Shown here in pieces: positions 28,237 through 37,148 of a DNA stretch of 64,000 nucleotides (its first letter is position 1; each line of letters begins with the position of its first letter). The notes beneath the pieces are model-generated. The model did not search any database, was not told the DNA's origin, and saw nothing but the letters and a program-made list of their open reading frames with translations. Location: contig CACYYG010000017.1 in assembly GCA_902778535.1 (NCBI GenBank), positions 81,160-145,159 on the forward strand. The letters run 5' to 3'. Source of the DNA: an uncultured Prevotellaceae bacterium (GTDB taxonomy: Bacteria; Bacteroidota; Bacteroidia; Bacteroidales; Bacteroidaceae). The translations under genes were made by a program, and so were the position numbers.

Positions 28237-30540
28237 CTATTTGACGACAGTCTTGCGTCCATTGACGATGTAGAGTCCCGGCTTTAGCTGCTGCGTAGAC
28301 GATGTCACGCGACGCCCGTCAAGGGTGTAGACAGCATCAGTCATGGTAGCGGCAGCAGTGGTAGCGGTGTTGATGTTAGTTACCACTTCAGTGCTGACAG
28401 AGCCGTAGAAATAGAGGCGGAAGTTGTCGAAGATGACCCAATAGCGCGAGGGCATCGATGAGCAGCGCAGCCCTATCTTCAAAGATGTGGATGTGGAACT
28501 GAGGGTGGTCACGACCTCGTTCTCATAGAATCCCTTCTTGAAATAGTTGGCGGCAGCCTGCATGTTGTCGGGAACGTAATATTTTCCACCCACCAACACT
28601 TCACTGCCTACACCCAGCTTCCTGGTCTGCGCGTCTTCAGCTATATGTCTCATCTTCACGCTCTTCGAACCGAAATAGAAAGAAGCGTTGACATTGTTCG
28701 TACCGGCTGCATAGTCGTTGTAAGCCTGAGTGTAGGTTCCCGGACGCTGGAAGCCCTGCACCATCACACGGAAAGTGCCGTTGGGCAGATTTCTGACAGT
28801 CTGATTAAAGTCAAAGGTCTTTTCATAGAATTCAGCGCAAGAGTAGCTGATGGCGGGCGTTACCGACCAGCCGTCGCTGGCATCCATGCCCTGGTTCTTT
28901 ATCATATATGTCAGGTCGAAGGGCTGTCCGATGTCTGTAGGAGTGGCGACATTCAGGAAATCGAGTGCTGCCTGCCGTGCCTCATCGGCCAGGGGAGTCA
29001 AGTCGCTAACGCCGGCGGCATTGTTCATACGCTGCTCAATACTGCTGATGGCATCGGCAAATGCCTGGCTGGCACTGGCCGGTTCAGTGGTATGGGGAAC
29101 ATCATAAAGAGCTTTAATGGGTATCAGCACGTTGCTCACCTCTGCCCTTAGCTGTGTCATGGCACTACTTTCGAAAGTCTGAATATCGTCGGCCGAGAGA
29201 ATGAGCCAGCGCTGCTGCGTGGCGGCGTTCGAAAGATCAAAAGTCTTGCTGGCCGTAGCGCCATTAGCGTTGGCTGTCAGACATGACGGTGTCCAGTTGC
29301 CAGAGGGATGAATGAGCCAATAGCCACGCATACCACTGACATTGACCCGCCCCTTCATCAGGTGGAAATCATCGTTGGCGTTGGGCGTAGAGTGGTTTAT
29401 GGTCTTGAAGCCGCTGCTATAGGTCATATACTGACCAGTGGCAGCGTTGCGCAGCTGGTAATATTGGTTAGAGGGTGTGAACGTGATGTACCAGGCGGCG
29501 CTGTCGTTCTGCAGTGCCTCAGCAGCACTCATAGCGCGCCATTTCAGCATACCGGTGGATGTGGGAATGAGATAGGAGGTATAGAGTCCGCGCTCCTCAT
29601 CTTCATTTTTCAGGTAGTATTTCACGTCATCCTCCTGTTCAAAGGCATAGTAAGGATCAGCGAAAGTGTTATAACAATGCTGCAAACCGTCCTCTCCTAA
29701 TGCCTGTCCTATCATGGCATTGGCATAGTAAGTCTTCAGCGATCCGTCATCCTCGTGTGCACCGTTGATGCCGTAGGGCCACATGTGCTGCGTGTCGCCA
29801 TGAAGGAACGAGCCGCTTGTATTATCCCAGAAATCGAGGAAGGCTGACACGCGCTCTCCCACCCAGTTGCCGGTACCGTTGCCGGAACGCATGATATTGC
29901 CTGCCCACTGGGTGCTATAGTTGATAACACCAAGTCCGTGCTGCATCTCGTGCATGATGGTGCCCGTTTTTTGGTAGCTTTCATTAGGCCCTACATTCAT
30001 CCAGGGCTGGTCTTGATAGTTACAGTCGGCAGTGGGTGTGCCAGAGCCATAACCTACATTGAAATGTTTCTGAATACTGGTCAGATTACAGAATATGTCA
30101 CAGGCTTGTGTGAGGGCATTGTTGATGCGTGTGTTTTGAGCATCGTTGCCACCGTTATTGTAAGAATAGGTGATTTTGCCCTTGGGTACCGTACAGAACT
30201 TTATGACGTCGCCATAGCCTACATCGCCATTGGTGTTTTTAGCATAAGCACGCATATAATACATGGTGGCAGGCTCCAGTCCTTCCAACACATAGACGGT
30301 GCCGTTGCCTGCGGCCATCGTCTTCTTGGTGGTGTTGTCATCAACGGTGGGTTCAGGGTGTGTGGCATAGCAAAAGCCGCGCTCCTTGATATTGGTGCCA
30401 CTGGCAGTCATGCGGCCAAAAGCCATTGTGGCTCCACGAGCATACTTCACATTGGTAGTCACCTTAGGTGCGGTTTGTGCAGCTGCACTGCCAATTGATA
30501 ACCAACAACCAACAACTAATAACAGGAAAATGTTTCGCAT
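28237..30540 (-). CDS. Large secreted zinc metalloprotease-like protein
   Basis: A 767-residue protein with a signal peptide (residues 1-22), an FN3-like domain (about 24-118), a metalloprotease domain with the zinc motif HEMQHGLG (residues 197-204), a ricin-type/RICIN-like trefoil stretch (about 345-450, with QYYQLRNAATGQYMTY and QRWLILS), a helical linker, a jelly-roll-like module (about 545-710) and a C-terminal tail YTLDGRRV ... GLYIVNGRK. The tail resembles that of the GH27 enzyme, suggesting a shared secretion or surface-sorting route. Substrate unknown; host or dietary glycoprotein is a guess from the lectin-like part. Confidence 0.75.
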   Translation of the reverse strand: MRNIFLLLVVGCWLSIGSAAAQTAPKVTTNVKYARGATMAFGRMTASGTNIKERGFCYATHPEPTVDDNTTKKTMAAGNGTVYVLEGLEPATMYYMRAYAKNTNGDVGYGDVIKFCTVPKGKITYSYNNGGNDAQNTRINNALTQACDIFCNLTSIQKHFNVGYGSGTPTADCNYQDQPWMNVGPNESYQKTGTIMHEMQHGLGVINYSTQWAGNIMRSGNGTGNWVGERVSAFLDFWDNTSGSFLHGDTQHMWPYGINGAHEDDGSLKTYYANAMIGQALGEDGLQHCYNTFADPYYAFEQEDDVKYYLKNEDEERGLYTSYLIPTSTGMLKWRAMSAAEALQNDSAAWYITFTPSNQYYQLRNAATGQYMTYSSGFKTINHSTPNANDDFHLMKGRVNVSGMRGYWLIHPSGNWTPSCLTANANGATASKTFDLSNAATQQRWLILSADDIQTFESSAMTQLRAEVSNVLIPIKALYDVPHTTEPASASQAFADAISSIEQRMNNAAGVSDLTPLADEARQAALDFLNVATPTDIGQPFDLTYMIKNQGMDASDGWSVTPAISYSCAEFYEKTFDFNQTVRNLPNGTFRVMVQGFQRPGTYTQAYNDYAAGTNNVNASFYFGSKSVKMRHIAEDAQTRKLGVGSEVLVGGKYYVPDNMQAAANYFKKGFYENEVVTTLSSTSTSLKIGLRCSSMPSRYWVIFDNFRLYFYGSVSTEVVTNINTATTAAATMTDAVYTLDGRRVTSSTQQLKPGLYIVNGRKTVVK

Positions 30541-30573
30541 AATATTTGTTTTATAGATTAACTTTTAGGGATA

Positions 30574-31323
30574 CTATTCCACTATTGGGGGATATTTGCG
30601 CCACCAGCCGTCCCAGCGCAGGCGCATTACGCCGAAGAACGCCTCGGAGAAGATTCCACCCGACATCTTGCTTGTTCCCTCGCGGCGGTTGACGAAGACA
30701 ACAGGCACCTCCTTTATCTTAAAACCGATCTTATAGGCCGTGTATTTCATCTCAATCTGGAAGGCATAGCCCTTGAAACGCACCTTGTCCAGTTCAATTG
30801 TCTTCAACACGCGGCGCTTATAGCAGACAAAGCCCGCAGTAGTGTCGCGTACCTTGATGCCCGTAATGATTCGCACATACTTCGAGGCAAAATAGCTCAT
30901 CAGCACGCGCCCCATTGGCCAGTTCACAACATTAACGCCGCTGACATAGCGCGAGCCAACGGACACATCGTTGCCCTCGTCGTGACAAGCGGCATAGAGG
31001 CGCGGCAGGTCGTTAGGGTCATGGCTGAAATCAGCATCCATCTCGAAGATATAGTCGTAGTCGTGCTCCAACGACCATTTGAAACCGGCAATGTAGGCCG
31101 TTCCCAACCCCTGTTTGCCACTGCGTTCCACAAGGAAGAGGCGGTCGGCAAACTCCTCAGCCATCAGTCTTTTCACAATCTGCGCCGTTCCATCGGGAGA
31201 ACCGTCGTCGATAATCAGGATGTGGAAAAACTTTTCCAGTCCGAAGACGGCCCGGATAATCTTCTCGATGTTCTCTTTCTCGTTGTAAGTAGGGATAATG
31301 ACGATGCTATCGCTCTTGTTCAT
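30574..31323 (-). CDS. Polyprenol-phosphate mannose/glycosyl transferase (GT2)
   Basis: A 249-residue GT-A glycosyltransferase with the dolichyl-phosphate-mannose-synthase pattern: IIPTYNEKENIEKII, the metal-binding IIDDGSPDGT, and FEMDADFSHDPNDLP. The membrane anchor domain seen in some relatives is absent, as in the soluble short form. It makes polyprenyl-phosphate sugar donors for glycosylation on the periplasmic side, which fits protein O-glycosylation of Bacteroidetes, though that link is inference. Upstream on the minus strand is a TATCTTTG promoter box. Confidence 0.88.
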   Translation of the reverse strand: MNKSDSIVIIPTYNEKENIEKIIRAVFGLEKFFHILIIDDGSPDGTAQIVKRLMAEEFADRLFLVERSGKQGLGTAYIAGFKWSLEHDYDYIFEMDADFSHDPNDLPRLYAACHDEGNDVSVGSRYVSGVNVVNWPMGRVLMSYFASKYVRIITGIKVRDTTAGFVCYKRRVLKTIELDKVRFKGYAFQIEMKYTAYKIGFKIKEVPVVFVNRREGTSKMSGGIFSEAFFGVMRLRWDGWWRKYPPIVE

Positions 31324-31346
31324 TGTTTCAGGTATGTTTAACGATG

Positions 31347-31354
31347 CAAAGATA
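31347..31354 (-). promoter_or_regulatory. Promoter -7 box TATCTTTG (minus strand)
   Basis: CAAAGATA on the plus strand reads TATCTTTG, 23 bp before the GT2 start. Divergent from the lpxC-fabZ promoter. Confidence 0.7.
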
Positions 31355-31417
31355 ATGATTTTTTGCCGATAGACAAAGAAAGATTCTTTTTTTTTCGCTA
31401 TTTACATTTTATTTACG

Positions 31418-31475
31418 TACCTTTGCAGCCAACTTGAGAAGAAATCTCAAATTATAATTCTCAATTCTCAAATCA
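31418..31475 (+). promoter_or_regulatory. lpxC-fabZ promoter box and repeat-containing leader
   Basis: TACCTTTG at 31418-31425. The leader that follows contains TTGAGAAGAAATCTCAA and the heptamers AATTCTC twice before CAAATC (31459-31475), the same repeat family as in the atpE-atpF gap. Confidence 0.7.
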
Positions 31476-31477
31476 AT

Positions 31478-32860
31478 ATGAAACAAAAAACATTGAAAGG
31501 CAGCTTTTCTCTTTGTGGAAAAGGCCTTCATACTGGATTGAGCCTCACTGTTACTTTCAATCCTGCTCCTGAGAATCACGGTTATAAAATACAGCGTATC
31601 GACCTTGAAGGTATGCCCGTCATTGATGCCGTAGCCGAGAACGTTGTCGACACTCAGCGCGGTACTGTCCTGGGCAAGGGCGATGTACGCATCAGCACCG
31701 TAGAACACGGACTCAGCGCACTTTACGCCTTGGGCATCGACAACTGCCTCATTCAGGTCAGCGGTCCCGAGTTCCCCATCCTCGACGGCTCTGCCATCCA
31801 GTATGTGCAGAAGATTCAGGAGGTGGGCATTGAAGAACAGAACGCGCCCAAGGACTACTATATCATCCGCAAGAAGATTGAGGTGAAGGACGAGGAGAGC
31901 GGCTCATGCATCACTATCCTGCCCGACGATGAGTTCTCGCTCACCACGATGTGCTCTTTCGAGTCGAAGTTCATCAACTCGCAGTTTGCAACCCTCGACA
32001 ACATCCACAAGTATGCCGATGAGATTGCACCCGCACGCACCTTCGTCTTTGTGCGTGACCTGGAGCCGCTGTTGCAGGCCAACCTTATCAAGGGCGGCGA
32101 CCTCGACAACGCCATCGTCATCTACGAGCGCCAGACCACGCAGGAGCGTCTCGACATGCTGGCCGACATGCTGCACGTGGAGCACCGCAACGCTACCGAC
32201 CTTGGCTATGTGCAACACAAGCCACTGGTATGGGAGAACGAGTGCACACGCCACAAGTTGCTCGACGTCATCGGCGACATGGCCCTCATCGGCCGTCCCA
32301 TCAAGGGGCGCATCGTTGCCACACGCCCGGGCCACACCATCAACAATAAATTCGCGCGCGAAATGCGCAAGGAGATTCGCAAGCACGAAATTCAGGCTCC
32401 CTTCTACGACCCCAACGAGACGCCCATTATGGACGTCAACCGCATCCGCGAACTCCTGCCCCACCGCTATCCCATGCAGCTCGTCGATAAGGTCATAGAG
32501 ATTGGCCCCATGAGCATCGTCGGCGTTAAGAACATCACCTCCAACGAGCCATTCTTCCAGGGACACTTCCCACAGGAACCCGTCATGCCCGGCGTCTTGC
32601 AGATTGAGGCGATGGCACAGGTTGGCGGACTCTTGGTGCTGAATGGCGTGGAGGAGCCCGAGCGCTGGAGCACCTACTTCCTCAAGATTGACGGCGTGAA
32701 ATTCCGTCAGAAAGTAGTGCCTGGCGACACGCTGCTCTTCAAGGTCGAGATGCAGGCTCCGTTGCGTCACGGAATCTCCACGATGAAAGGCTATGCCTTC
32801 GTGGGCGACCACGTGGTGAGCGAGGCTTCCTTCACGGCACAGATTGTGAAGAACAAGTAA
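31478..32860 (+). CDS. lpxC/fabZ: Bifunctional UDP-3-O-acyl-GlcNAc deacetylase / 3-hydroxyacyl-ACP dehydratase
   Basis: A 460-residue fusion. The N-terminal LpxC part (about 1-300) deacetylates UDP-3-O-acyl-GlcNAc in lipid A synthesis, with zinc ligands in VEHGLSAL and RHKLLDVIGD. The C-terminal FabZ part (about 310-460) dehydrates 3-hydroxyacyl-ACP, with the hot-dog motif LLPHRYPMQLVDKV and the catalytic GHFPQEPVMPGVLQIEAMAQ. The fusion is well known in Bacteroidetes. lpxA, which often follows, is not present. Confidence 0.97.
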   Translation: MKQKTLKGSFSLCGKGLHTGLSLTVTFNPAPENHGYKIQRIDLEGMPVIDAVAENVVDTQRGTVLGKGDVRISTVEHGLSALYALGIDNCLIQVSGPEFPILDGSAIQYVQKIQEVGIEEQNAPKDYYIIRKKIEVKDEESGSCITILPDDEFSLTTMCSFESKFINSQFATLDNIHKYADEIAPARTFVFVRDLEPLLQANLIKGGDLDNAIVIYERQTTQERLDMLADMLHVEHRNATDLGYVQHKPLVWENECTRHKLLDVIGDMALIGRPIKGRIVATRPGHTINNKFAREMRKEIRKHEIQAPFYDPNETPIMDVNRIRELLPHRYPMQLVDKVIEIGPMSIVGVKNITSNEPFFQGHFPQEPVMPGVLQIEAMAQVGGLLVLNGVEEPERWSTYFLKIDGVKFRQKVVPGDTLLFKVEMQAPLRHGISTMKGYAFVGDHVVSEASFTAQIVKNK

Positions 32861-32866
32861 ACCCAA

Positions 32867-32909
32867 ATCGGTCATTAGGCTGTTATGCACTAACACGCTA
32901 ATGACCGAT
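32867..32909 (+). terminator. Hairpin after lpxC-fabZ
   Basis: Perfect 12-bp arms ATCGGTCATTAG / CTAATGACCGAT with a 19-bp loop, 6 bp after the stop codon. No T-run follows, so Rho-independent action is uncertain. Confidence 0.6.
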
Positions 32910-33106
32910 GGGGGTAAAAGTGTTCCGTTTTCTTTACAAAACACACCAAAAAAGTGCGTTTAACTACGCTGAGAATCGCTTGGAATTCACCAAACGTTCT
33001 CTTGACCGCAAATAACGCAAAAATGAAGGTGGTTGCTATTTCATTGACTGACAGTCTTTTAAGTGTTTCAGACAATGACAGCAAACATCTCCGCAGAAAA
33101 AAGTCA

Positions 33107-33150
33107 GCTCCGCGTGAAAAAAACTCATATGGTTTTTTTTCACGCGGAGC
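33107..33150. repeat. 17-bp inverted repeat GCTCCGCGTGAAAAAAA
   Basis: GCTCCGCGTGAAAAAAA (33107-33123) faces its exact complement (33134-33150) across a 10-bp loop. The same 17-mer starts a second hairpin at 62249. The gap 32861-33353 otherwise contains the hairpin at 32867 and AT-rich sequence with no credible gene. On either strand it could also act as a terminator because of the A and T runs. Confidence 0.85.
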
Positions 33151-33353
33151 CTCTTTATAACCAAAAACGAGCCATTCTAGTTCGCAAATGAGCCCTTGAA
33201 GACGCTAAAAGATGCACAAATTTAATTAAGTGTGCGTTTTTTTCTTCCTTCTCTTCTCTGTTTGCTACGCTGAATTCTTAAAAAGTCTTTATCTCCGCTT
33301 CTAGATTGAAATTTTTATTTGTCAAGAAAAACGAATCGTTTTTTTTGACATTT

Positions 33354-34223
33354 TTACCCTTTCTGAGCTTCACGCAGGCGAATACGGGTAAGTATCTGCT
33401 TGGTGTTGTAGGTGAAGTCGCCACCCATTATCCACGAGTAATAGCCCTGATCGATGCGTAGCACCTCAGCCACTGTTTTGCCTTTGTGCTTGCCAAAGTT
33501 GAAGTATTCGGTCATCACTGGCTTGCCGTCAGCATCGAGGATTGTGTTGCCCTTGGCGTCCTTGGCCTCACCCCATACAATGCGTCCTGCGAAGTCTACA
33601 TTATTATTAACGCGCGAGAAGTCGCTCAGCATCTGCACATCGTTCTGCAAAACACGGCCTTCAGGATTCTCGCCCAACGAGCGCTGATGCTCCTCGGTGT
33701 AATAGTCGAGCTCGCCTTGTAACACGCGCCAGGTAGCTTCGGTGTCCTCGTCGGCACGATGGGCAACGAAATCTTCTTCCATCTTCCTGCCACAGTAAAA
33801 CTTATAGGCAGCAGCCAGGTTGCGACGCTCCATCTTGTGGAAGATGGTCTGTACATCAATGAGGCGGCATTTCGAGAAGTCGAAGTCAACGCCAGCACGC
33901 AGGAATTCCTCGGCCAGCAAAGGAATGTCGAAATGATTGGAGTTGAAACCTGCGAAGTCACATCCCTTGAAGGTCTCGTTGAGCTGGGAAGCCAGCTGCT
34001 TGAAGGTGGGCTTGTCTTTCACATCTTCGTTTGAGATGCCTGTCAGCTGCGTAATCATCGGCAGGATGTAGCACTCAGGGTTTACGAGGAAGTTGCGTCG
34101 CTCCTCCTCACCATTGGGAAACACCTTGATATAGGAAATCTGTATGATTCGGTCTTTCACCAAATCAAGACCGGTCGTCTCCAAATCGAAGACGACCAGC
34201 GGCTTGGTTAATTTCAGTTTCAT
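33354..34223 (-). CDS. DnaQ-like 3'-5' exonuclease
   Basis: A 289-residue DEDDh exonuclease: VFDLETTGLD (Asp12, Glu14), FAGFNSNHFDIPLL (Asp) and the HRADEDTEAT motif (His, Asp). It resembles the DNA polymerase III epsilon family, but carries an extra C-terminal region (about 235-289) with FNFGKHKGKTV and YYSWIM, similar to the DUF3820 type found at the end of other exonucleases. It lies 36 bp downstream of dnaN on the same strand, so replication-linked proofreading or repair is likely. Confidence 0.9.
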   Translation of the reverse strand: MKLKLTKPLVVFDLETTGLDLVKDRIIQISYIKVFPNGEEERRNFLVNPECYILPMITQLTGISNEDVKDKPTFKQLASQLNETFKGCDFAGFNSNHFDIPLLAEEFLRAGVDFDFSKCRLIDVQTIFHKMERRNLAAAYKFYCGRKMEEDFVAHRADEDTEATWRVLQGELDYYTEEHQRSLGENPEGRVLQNDVQMLSDFSRVNNNVDFAGRIVWGEAKDAKGNTILDADGKPVMTEYFNFGKHKGKTVAEVLRIDQGYYSWIMGGDFTYNTKQILTRIRLREAQKG

Positions 34224-34259
34224 AATCAGTAATATGTGCTATGTGTCAAGCACTATGCA

Positions 34260-35384
34260 TTAATCATTGATGAGCATGGGCATCATCAGCATCAGCACAT
34301 CTTGGTCGGCAGGCTGCTCCGAAGGCAGTACAAGTCCTGCACGGCTGGGATCGGCCAGCTGTATGACAACTTCCTGACACTCAAAATTGCTGAGAATCTC
34401 AATGAACGACGATCCCTTGAAACCAATGCTCATTGGCATACCATTATAGTCGCAGGCCATACGCTCGGTAGCTGTTTTCGAGAAATCATAGTCCTCGGCA
34501 TCAAGCTGCAGCGTGCCGTTCTCCACATGGAAGCGAATGAGGTTACTCGAGTCGTTGCTGAACGGCTGCACACGACGCAAAGCTGAAAGAAGTCCTGAAC
34601 GGTCGACGGTGAGCTGGTTGGGGTTGCTCTGAGGAATGACGCTATTGTAGTTGGGATAGCGCCCCTCAATGAGACGGCATACGATTACGCCATCTTCGAA
34701 GTTAATCTCGGCATTACGCTCGTCGAAACGGATCACCACATCGCCACCTTGCTTGCCCAGCACGCTTTTCAGCAGCGAGGCCGGTTTCTTGGGAAGAATG
34801 AATGATGCCGGTTGCTCACTCTTAATATTCAGAATCTTATTGCGAACCAACTTGTGTCCGTCGCTTGCTACAACGGCCAGACAATCTGGCGTCAAGTCAA
34901 AGTAAATGCCGTTCATCACGGGACGCAACTCATCCTGTGCTGTAGCAAAGAGCGATCGGTTGATATTGTCGGCCAGCACCTGCGTAGGGATGTTGATAAT
35001 GGTGGCCTGCTCGCCAATCTGCTGTGGCTGTGGAAACTCGTCGGCGTTTTCCACTGGCAACGAGAACATACCATTCTGGTAACTAATCTTGGCAATATTG
35101 GCCTGCTGGTCAATATCGAAAGTAATGGGCTGCTCACTAATACCCTTCACGGCCTCCAGCAGATCGTGGTTGCCTACGCAGAATCGTCCGTCGCTATCGG
35201 TCTCGTTCAGTTCCATCATGGTTTGCATCACCACTTCACTGTCGCTGGCCGTCAGGCGAAGTGCTCCATCGACCACCTCGAAAAGGAAGTCGCCAAGTAT
35301 AGGCAGTGAATTCTTACTGTTGATAACTCTCCCTAGCGCCGAGAGACGGGCTGCCAGCGCAGTGCTTGATAAAGTAAATCTCAT
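34260..35384 (-). CDS. dnaN: DNA polymerase III beta sliding clamp
   Basis: A 374-residue protein of the expected length for the ring-shaped processivity factor. Three repeated clamp domains are visible; the N-terminal FTLSSTALAARLSALGRVINSKNSLPIL and the C-terminal LADPSRAGLVLPSEQ..DQDVLMLMMPM are diagnostic. dnaA and the replication origin are not in this window. Transcribed with the exonuclease. Confidence 0.98.
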   Translation of the reverse strand: MRFTLSSTALAARLSALGRVINSKNSLPILGDFLFEVVDGALRLTASDSEVVMQTMMELNETDSDGRFCVGNHDLLEAVKGISEQPITFDIDQQANIAKISYQNGMFSLPVENADEFPQPQQIGEQATIINIPTQVLADNINRSLFATAQDELRPVMNGIYFDLTPDCLAVVASDGHKLVRNKILNIKSEQPASFILPKKPASLLKSVLGKQGGDVVIRFDERNAEINFEDGVIVCRLIEGRYPNYNSVIPQSNPNQLTVDRSGLLSALRRVQPFSNDSSNLIRFHVENGTLQLDAEDYDFSKTATERMACDYNGMPMSIGFKGSSFIEILSNFECQEVVIQLADPSRAGLVLPSEQPADQDVLMLMMPMLIND

Positions 35385-35426
35385 GGCTATTCTTTCTATT
35401 TAATTCTGTTCTTTTATTTTGGACTA

Positions 35427-35434
35427 CAAAAATA
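35427..35434 (-). promoter_or_regulatory. Promoter -7 box TATTTTTG for dnaN
   Basis: CAAAAATA on the plus strand, 43 bp upstream of the dnaN start. Confidence 0.5.
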
Positions 35435-35548
35435 CAAAAAATAACAATGAAAACAAAAAAATACGGAAAAAAATTACTCGTTTTCAAACTATTTTAGTAA
35501 TTTCGCAAGCGAATATTGAAAAACAAATCTTTTAATACTTACAGACAA

Positions 35549-35986
35549 ATGGATTTATCAGGAAAAATCATTGCCATTCTTCCGGCAACCAGTGGAACTT
35601 CCAATCGTACGGGCAACCCTTGGATGAGTCAGGACTATGTTATTGAGGTACCAGGACAATATCCTCGCCGTATGGTTTTCCGCGTCTTTGGCGAAGACCG
35701 GATTAAACAATTCAACATTCAGGCTGGAGAAGATGTGACCGTTCAATTCGACATTGATGCCCATGAGTATCAGGGCCGTTGGTATAACGACATCCGTGCT
35801 TTCAACATTATTCGCGGTCAGGTAGCCCAGAGTGTTCCTGCCGCTACAACTATTGCCGGTACTGCTGCACCCGCTGCCGCAAGTCCATTCCCTCCGCAGC
35901 AGTCTGCTGCCGATGCCAGTGCAGCTCCATTCCCTCCTTCGCCTGAATCTGCTGGTGAAGGGGCTGCCGACGACCTGCCCTTCTGA
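35549..35986 (+). CDS. DUF3127 protein (OB-fold-like)
   Basis: A 145-residue cytoplasmic protein. Residues 1-95 match DUF3127, a Bacteroidetes domain resembling an OB fold (LSGKIIAILP ... QDYVIEVPGQYPRRMVFRVFGEDRI.QF), followed by a low-complexity Ala/Pro/Ser tail with two SPFPPQQS-like stretches and an acidic DDLPF end. The acidic DDLPF end is reminiscent of single-stranded-DNA-binding protein tails (DDxIPF), which suggests a DNA-binding or SSB-like role. Divergent from dnaN. Start chosen at 35549 where homology begins. Confidence 0.85.
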   Translation: MDLSGKIIAILPATSGTSNRTGNPWMSQDYVIEVPGQYPRRMVFRVFGEDRIKQFNIQAGEDVTVQFDIDAHEYQGRWYNDIRAFNIIRGQVAQSVPAATTIAGTAAPAAASPFPPQQSAADASAAPFPPSPESAGEGAADDLPF

Positions 35987-36007
35987 TTTTAACAAGTAAA
36001 GTAATAG

Positions 36008-36047
36008 TTTAAGGGAGTTAAAACCTGTCGGTTTTAACTCCCTTAAA
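36008..36047. terminator. Bidirectional terminator between DUF3127 gene and galE
   Basis: Perfect 18-bp arms (TTTAAGGGAGTTAAAACC and its complement) with a 4-base loop TGTC, between convergent genes. Confidence 0.9.
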
Positions 36048-36078
36048 TCATCTTGTTCCTATTGTATTCTATTGTATC

Positions 36079-37119
36079 CTATTGTATACCGTCCTCGCGA
36101 AGTTTCTCCTGCCACTTCCAAGCACTCTTCAGCACTTCTTCGGTGGGTGTGTCGGCTTTCCAGCCAAGCACTTTGTTGGCCTTGTCGACGTTGCCCCATA
36201 CTTGCTCGATGTCGCCCTCACGACGCGGAGCATACTCCCAGTTTACCTTCACGCCAGTGGCCTTCTCGAAGCCTTCAACGACCTCTAAGGTAGAGAGTCC
36301 GCGGCCGGTGCCGATATTGAAAACCTCAACAGGGTCGGTGTCGGGTTGGTCGAGCACGCGCTCCATAGCCTTCACATGAGCCTTGGCCAGGTCGACCACA
36401 TAGATATAGTCGCGGATGCAGGTGTGGTCGGGGGTGTTGTAGTCGTTGCCGAAAATCTTCAGCTGCTTGCGAATACCCATTGCTGTCTGGGTGACGAAGG
36501 GAATCAGGTTCATGGGCACACCGTTGGGCAACTCGCCGATGAGTGCTGAGGGGTGTGCGCCGATAGGATTGAAGTAGCGCAGGATGATGCTCTTGATAGG
36601 TGCACCGCTGTGGATGTAATCCTGGATGATTTCCTCGTTGATCTGCTTCGTGTTGCCATAGGGTGAGAGAGCTTTCTGTATAGGTGCATTCTCGGTGACA
36701 GGCAGGTTCTCTTTCGAGGGCTGACCATAGACGGTACAGCTCGATGAGAAGATGATGCCCTTCACATCATACTTCGGCATCAGCTCCAGCAGGTTGATGA
36801 GCGAGGTGAGGTTGTTACGATAGTAGAGCAGCGGCTTCTCCACGCTCTCGCCCACAGCCTTTGAAGCAGCGAAGTGGATGATGCCCTCAATCTTCGGGTA
36901 CTTCTTGAACACGCCCTCCAAAGCCTCCATGTCGCAGCAGTCCACCTTCTCGAAAGCAGGACGGATGCCTGTGATTTTCTCAATGCCGTCAACGACATTT
37001 GCGTTGGAATTGGACAGATTGTCGATGATAACCACCTCGTAGCCTGCCTCTTGCAGCTCAACGGTGGTGTGGCTCCCGATAAAGCCGGTGCCACCCGTCA
37101 CAAGGATTGTCTGTTTCAT
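36079..37119 (-). CDS. galE: UDP-glucose 4-epimerase
   Basis: A 346-residue extended short-chain dehydrogenase: NAD-binding TGGTGFIGSHT, the catalytic YxxxK (SPYGNTK), and the substrate stretch RYFNPIGAHPSALIGE. It interconverts UDP-glucose and UDP-galactose for the Leloir pathway and for surface glycans, and fits with the alpha- and beta-galactosidases in this window. The start at 37119 (MKQTILVTGGTG) is preferred over an in-frame Met at 37221 because the upstream part overlaps the neighbouring lipoprotein region and is not homologous. Confidence 0.97.
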   Translation of the reverse strand: MKQTILVTGGTGFIGSHTTVELQEAGYEVVIIDNLSNSNANVVDGIEKITGIRPAFEKVDCCDMEALEGVFKKYPKIEGIIHFAASKAVGESVEKPLLYYRNNLTSLINLLELMPKYDVKGIIFSSSCTVYGQPSKENLPVTENAPIQKALSPYGNTKQINEEIIQDYIHSGAPIKSIILRYFNPIGAHPSALIGELPNGVPMNLIPFVTQTAMGIRKQLKIFGNDYNTPDHTCIRDYIYVVDLAKAHVKAMERVLDQPDTDPVEVFNIGTGRGLSTLEVVEGFEKATGVKVNWEYAPRREGDIEQVWGNVDKANKVLGWKADTPTEEVLKSAWKWQEKLREDGIQ

Positions 37120-37148
37120 GGTCAATAATGATGTATTGTTTTTATTTT

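Noticed and set aside
31478-32860. LpxC-FabZ fusion as a novelty
   Set aside because: This fusion is already well known in Bacteroidetes.
32954-33160. 68-codon frame in the lpxC-exonuclease gap
   Set aside because: It runs through the inverted repeat, with no homology and no promoter.
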